From positions 1 to 9,663 of the forward strand of contig CAKSHV010000031.1 in the NCBI GenBank assembly GCA_934457515.1: a stretch of 9,663 nucleotides of DNA, given 5' to 3'. The translations under genes and the position numbers were made by a program. The stretch is from an uncultured Clostridia bacterium (lineage in GTDB: Bacteria > Bacillota > Clostridia > RGIG6154). Below the pieces are notes generated by a model. The model was not told the origin of the DNA. It worked only from the letters and a program-made list of their open reading frames with translations, and did not search any database. Shown piece after piece: positions 6,669-9,663 of this stretch. Position 1 is the first letter of the stretch. Every line of letters begins with the position of its first letter.

Positions 6669-7757
6669 ATGGTAAAGATTGATATTGTATCGGGTTTTTT
6701 GGGTGCAGGAAAAACAACGCTCATTAAAAAACTTTTGAAAGAGGCACTTAGCGGCGAAAAGGTTGTTTTGCTGGAAAATGAATTCGGCGACGTTGGTATT
6801 GACGGCGGATTTATGAAAGAGGCGGGCATTACCGTAACCGAAATGAATTCCGGCTGCATCTGCTGCTCGCTGGTGGGCGATTTCAGCAAATCGCTGCATA
6901 AAATTATTGAGGATTACAAACCCGAACGCATTATCATCGAGCCGTCCGGCGTCGGCAAACTGTCCGATGTGGTAAAAGCGGTTGAAAACGTGGACGGACT
7001 TAAGGTAAACTGCTGTGTTGCGGTTGCAGACGCTTCCAAATGCAAAATGTACAGCAAGAATTTCGGTGAATTTTACAACAACCAGCTGGAAAGCGCGACG
7101 GCAATTGTCTTAAGCAGAACCGGCGGCATGCCGCAGGAAAAGCTGGACAGGGCAATGGAAATTATCCGCGAAAAGAACACGGATGCGCCGGTGGTTACCA
7201 CCGACTGGAACGACCTTTCGGGCAAAGATATCCTTTCTGTTATGGAGGGCGCGCCGAAAAAGCTGATTGACGAGGATGAGTGCCCGGTTTGCGGACATCA
7301 TCATGACCATGACCATGAGCATGAACATGAGCATGAACATGAGCATGAACATGACCATGAACATGAGCATGAGCATGACCATGAACATGAGCACCATCAT
7401 GATCATGACCATGACTGCTGCTGCGGACATGACCACGACCATGAACATCATCACCATGACCACGAGCACGGACATCATCATGCAGACGATGTGTTTACAA
7501 GCCTTGGCATGGAAACGGCAAAGAAACTGGACAGAAAACATATTGAGGAAATATTAAATCGTTTAGAGGACGGATCGTGCGGCACTATTCTGCGTTCGAA
7601 AGGCATTTTGCAGGACGAGGACGGCAAGTGGTTTGAGTTTGACTATGTACCGGGCGAATTTGACCTGCGTGACGGCACGGCAGACTACACCGGCAGAATT
7701 GTATTTATCGGAACAGATTTAAAAGAAGATAAAATCCGCGAGCTGTTCGGACTTTAA
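6669..7757 (+). CDS. CobW/COG0523 family GTP-binding protein with large His-rich metal-binding insert
   Basis: A 362-residue G3E-type P-loop GTPase. Walker A GFLGAGKTT is at 9-17, NEFG at 37-40, the hallmark metal motif CICC (Cys63, 65, 66) at 63-66, and IIIEPSG at 88-94. A CobW C-terminal domain follows the insert (about 274-362, containing LRSKGIL and RIVFIGTDL). Between the domains, CPVCG (205-209) leads into 62 residues (210-271) with 34 histidines alternating with Asp/Glu, interrupted by CCCG. Families of this kind act as metal chaperones or insertases for zinc, nickel or cobalt; which metal is used here is not shown. The usual guanine-specificity NKxD is replaced by SRTG (149-152). It is the first gene of a two-gene unit with 25 bases to the next. 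Confidence 0.93.
   Translation: MVKIDIVSGFLGAGKTTLIKKLLKEALSGEKVVLLENEFGDVGIDGGFMKEAGITVTEMNSGCICCSLVGDFSKSLHKIIEDYKPERIIIEPSGVGKLSDVVKAVENVDGLKVNCCVAVADASKCKMYSKNFGEFYNNQLESATAIVLSRTGGMPQEKLDRAMEIIREKNTDAPVVTTDWNDLSGKDILSVMEGAPKKLIDEDECPVCGHHHDHDHEHEHEHEHEHEHDHEHEHEHDHEHEHHHDHDHDCCCGHDHDHEHHHHDHEHGHHHADDVFTSLGMETAKKLDRKHIEEILNRLEDGSCGTILRSKGILQDEDGKWFEFDYVPGEFDLRDGTADYTGRIVFIGTDLKEDKIRELFGL
7302..7391 (+). repeat. In-frame hexanucleotide tandem repeat coding for (His-Asp/Glu)n
   Basis: Fifteen consecutive 6-base units of the form CATGAM or CATGAG encode residues 212-241 of the GTPase as His-Asp or His-Glu dipeptides. Every histidine here uses CAT, and much of the tract has a 12-base period (CATGAGCATGAA). 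A less regular His-rich stretch continues to 7481. Such repeats can change length by slippage without breaking the frame. Confidence 0.9.
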
Positions 7758-7782
7758 TATTTAAGAAAGGCACGGTGAGGGT

Positions 7783-8736
7783 ATGGCCAAGCGGGAGGTT
7801 CCGATTTATTTGGTTTGCGGCTTTTTGGAAAGCGGCAAAACCACTTTTATCAGCGAAACCATTTGTGATGAAAATTTTTCTACCGGCGAAAAAACGCTGG
7901 TTTTGGTGTGCGAAGAGGGCGAAGAAGAGTATAACAAGGCGGACATGGACAAATACAATGCGGTTGTGGTTCCCGTGGAGGACAAGGAAACCTTAAGCGC
8001 CACATTTTTAAAAAAGCTCGACCGCATGCACAGCCCGGACAGGGTGCTGATTGAATACAACGGCACCTGGGCATTAGAGGATTTGTTTAGCATAAAGAAG
8101 CCGGAAAGCTGGTTTTTATACCAGTTAATCGGTCTTGCGGACGCGGGCGCGTTCCAAACGCAGATTCAGAACATGCGAAGCTTTTTATTTGATTTCATGT
8201 CCAAATCGGAAATGATTGTGTTTAACCGCAGCACGCCCGAAACGGACAAGGTGGCATTCCGCCGCATTGCGCGCGGTATGAACCCCAGAGCGCAGATTAT
8301 TTTTGAAAACACCGACGGCACGGTGGATGACGGGCGCGACAAGGAAAAGCTGCCCTATGACATTAACGCGGACTCGTTTGAAGTAGACAACGAGGATTTC
8401 GGAACGCTGTATTTAGACAGCACCGAGCAGCCGGAAAAGTATAACGGAAAAACGGTTACGGTTGAGGGTTTGGTGTTCAAGCCCAAAGGGCTGCCGCCCG
8501 AAGGGTTTGTTTTGGGGCGGCCTGCCATGGCGTGCTGTGCGGACGATATCGGTGTTGCGGGATTTGTGTGCGTGGCAAAGCATGCCAATGATTTAAAGAG
8601 CAACACATGGATTAAGATTACCGCAAAAATTGAGGTTGCGTTCAGCAAAATGTATAATCAGGAGGGCACGATTTTCCATGTTTTAACAATGAAAGAAGCA
8701 AAGTCGCCCGAAGACCAGTTGGTATATTTTAATTAA
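7783..8736 (+). CDS. CobW-like P-loop protein with C-terminal YcgQ/TIGR03943-like domain
   Basis: 317 residues. The N-terminal part is a G3E/CobW-like P-loop domain: Walker A GFLESGKTT at 13-21 (Glu where Gly is usual) and VLIEYNG at 88-94, matching the IIIEPSG strand of the upstream GTPase. It has no CxCC motif and no His-rich segment, and the specificity position reads FNRST (147-151). Residues about 205-317 do not resemble the CobW C-terminal domain. Instead GKTVTVEGLVFKP, FVLGRPAMACCADD (Cys251-Cys252) and the final VYF fit the C-terminal domain of YcgQ/TIGR03943 proteins, which are associated with a permease and, in Bacillus, with zinc control. That match is from memory of the family pattern. 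The ribosome binding site is weak (AAAGG 12 bases away, or GAGGG almost touching the ATG), suggesting coupling to the gene before it. Confidence 0.85.
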   Translation: MAKREVPIYLVCGFLESGKTTFISETICDENFSTGEKTLVLVCEEGEEEYNKADMDKYNAVVVPVEDKETLSATFLKKLDRMHSPDRVLIEYNGTWALEDLFSIKKPESWFLYQLIGLADAGAFQTQIQNMRSFLFDFMSKSEMIVFNRSTPETDKVAFRRIARGMNPRAQIIFENTDGTVDDGRDKEKLPYDINADSFEVDNEDFGTLYLDSTEQPEKYNGKTVTVEGLVFKPKGLPPEGFVLGRPAMACCADDIGVAGFVCVAKHANDLKSNTWIKITAKIEVAFSKMYNQEGTIFHVLTMKEAKSPEDQLVYFN

Positions 8737-8741
8737 GGAAT

Positions 8742-8774
8742 AAAAAAAGACGGCGCTTAGCACCGTCTTTTTTT
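8742..8774. terminator. Bidirectional Rho-independent terminator
   Basis: A7-GACGG, inner GC/GC pair around a TTA loop, CCGTC-T7. It ends the CobW-like pair on the plus strand and the stalk-domain gene on the minus strand, whose TAA overlaps the T-run by two bases. The single internal mismatch (C/A) in the plus RNA is a U-G pair in the minus RNA. Confidence 0.88.
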
Positions 8775-9663
8775 ATCGGTTTGCCGCGCCTGAAATTTCA
8801 AAGCTGTCGGCAATTTTGGTAACATCTTTAAACATTTCTTCGTATTCGGCGGCAATTTCAATATCGTTTTCATCTCTGCCTTCCCATACCGGATATTGAA
8901 CATCGGTCGGAACTTCAAAAATATACGCATACACATCATCTTTGTAAAGCAGTCGGCTTCCGCCCAGCATATTTAATATTTCATCTGCATTTTCTGCATT
9001 TGTTTTTTCAATGCGGAATAATGTGCCGATACCGTATTTATCATAGGCTGCCTTTTGAACAAAGCTGACCATATCGTTTGCCATCTCAACGGAATATTTT
9101 CCGCTCCAGCTTTTAGGAATTTTAATCGTATACTCTCCCATAACGATATGATAGAAACCGCTGTAATCAATTATATTTCCGCTTTTGTCATAAACGTCGT
9201 ATGTAAGCTCGCAAGGTACTTTGTTTTCATCACGTCTGTTTGTAAAACCAAACAACATATAACTTGCTTTTCTCAAAGGAATATATGTCGTTGACTTTTT
9301 TAATACAGGAGTTTGTTTTAAACCCTGACTGATACCGACATTGTTTTCTATTTCATCAAAATTTTTATCGTGTTCATCAAAAGAAATATGCTTTAATTCT
9401 AATTGATTGCTGCCTATTTTCAGGCGATACATTCCGCTTTCGCCTTGATAGTACGCAATAGTTACATCTATTGTTCCGTCATTCCATTTTATATCTGTAA
9501 CCCCGTCGTCTTTTGAAAAGCTCTTATCAATTACTTCTCTAAGCGGAACATATACCTCTCCGTTTTCGATAAATGGTTTGTTCTTAAGTTCAATTTTTTC
9601 GCCGTTATTCAAAATTTCAATAGTGTAATCATCAGTCGTCAAATCGGATAATACGCCGCTTGC
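8773..9663 (-). CDS. Stalk-domain protein, probably extracytoplasmic (5' end outside window)
   Basis: The last 296 residues of a longer gene; the frame is open to the right edge, and the in-window TTG at 9642 need not be a real start. Residues 13-46 of the visible part (YTIEILNNGEKIELKNKPF, then VYVPLRE) match the copper-amine-oxidase-N-like stalk domain common in Clostridial surface proteins. A second half-repeat appears at TTYIPLRKA (125-133). From about 179, YTIKIPKSWSGKY, a VSF strand and GTLFRIEK resemble a beta-rich domain often found at the C terminus of secreted or BlaR1/M56-like membrane proteins. The whole could therefore be the outer half of such a sensor or a lipoprotein; the missing N terminus would decide. 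The gene is clearly AT-richer than its neighbours, which may hint at separate ancestry. Confidence 0.8.
   Translation of the reverse strand, partial: ASGVLSDLTTDDYTIEILNNGEKIELKNKPFIENGEVYVPLREVIDKSFSKDDGVTDIKWNDGTIDVTIAYYQGESGMYRLKIGSNQLELKHISFDEHDKNFDEIENNVGISQGLKQTPVLKKSTTYIPLRKASYMLFGFTNRRDENKVPCELTYDVYDKSGNIIDYSGFYHIVMGEYTIKIPKSWSGKYSVEMANDMVSFVQKAAYDKYGIGTLFRIEKTNAENADEILNMLGGSRLLYKDDVYAYIFEVPTDVQYPVWEGRDENDIEIAAEYEEMFKDVTKIADSFEISGAANR

Noticed and set aside
7302..7481. Repeat block considered as a CRISPR-like or intergenic minisatellite
   Set aside because: There are no spacers. The unit is 6 bases and the repeat sits in frame inside a conserved coding sequence.
7110..7541. Open frames on the minus strand and in another plus frame across the His-rich tract (Met/Val or Met/Thr repeats)
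   Set aside because: Both arise mechanically from reading the CATGAN repeat in other frames. The CobW frame is the only one with conserved domains on both sides.

Overview
The window looks like chromosomal DNA from a Bacillota bacterium of the class Clostridia, probably an uncultured gut lineage. The support is moderate GC, strong AGGAG-type ribosome binding sites, textbook sigma-A promoters (TTGACA-17-TATAAT), and protein families typical of that class: stalk-domain proteins, tandem CobW-like GTPases, and a small Cys-rich protein resembling DUF6076. This placement is inference from sequence style, not from a marker gene. Nothing in the window looks like a phage, transposon, CRISPR array, rRNA or tRNA.

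Layout from left to right. (1) Positions 1-3617, minus strand, form a galactose (Leloir) block in the order galT, galK, a hairpin terminator or attenuator, then an unusual gene whose 5' part is a complete RdgB/HAM1 house-cleaning nucleotide pyrophosphatase and whose 3' part is a LacX-type aldose 1-epimerase. I read this frame base by base from its ATG at 1352 to the window edge and found no stop. It is a genuine in-frame fusion in this sequence and runs off the left edge. (2) Positions 3716-4360, minus strand, hold a small Cys-rich, probably zinc-binding protein of unknown function. It is divergent from (3) sfsA plus a histidine-phosphatase gene (4481-5902, plus strand). The two divergent promoters share one TTGTCAA heptamer as their -35 element. 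(4) Positions 5938-6522, minus strand, encode a GNAT acetyltransferase, tail to tail with the histidine phosphatase across a bidirectional terminator and divergent from (5). (5) Positions 6669-8736, plus strand, hold two adjacent CobW/COG0523-like P-loop proteins. The first has the CxCC metal motif and a 62-residue His-rich insert. The second lacks CxCC and carries a C-terminal domain resembling that of YcgQ/TIGR03943. (6) From 8773 to the right edge, minus strand, lies the 3' part of an AT-richer gene for a probably extracytoplasmic stalk-domain protein, behind a second bidirectional terminator.

Working together: GalK and GalT convert alpha-galactose to UDP-galactose and glucose-1-phosphate. 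The epimerase half of the fusion could supply alpha-galactose from beta-galactose, which explains its position. Why a nucleotide-pool sanitiser is joined to it is not explained by the sequence. GalE is not in the window. The CobW pair looks like a two-gene metal-homeostasis unit, but no transporter partner is visible. The items most worth following up are the RdgB-epimerase fusion and the asymmetric CobW / CobW-YcgQ-like pair.
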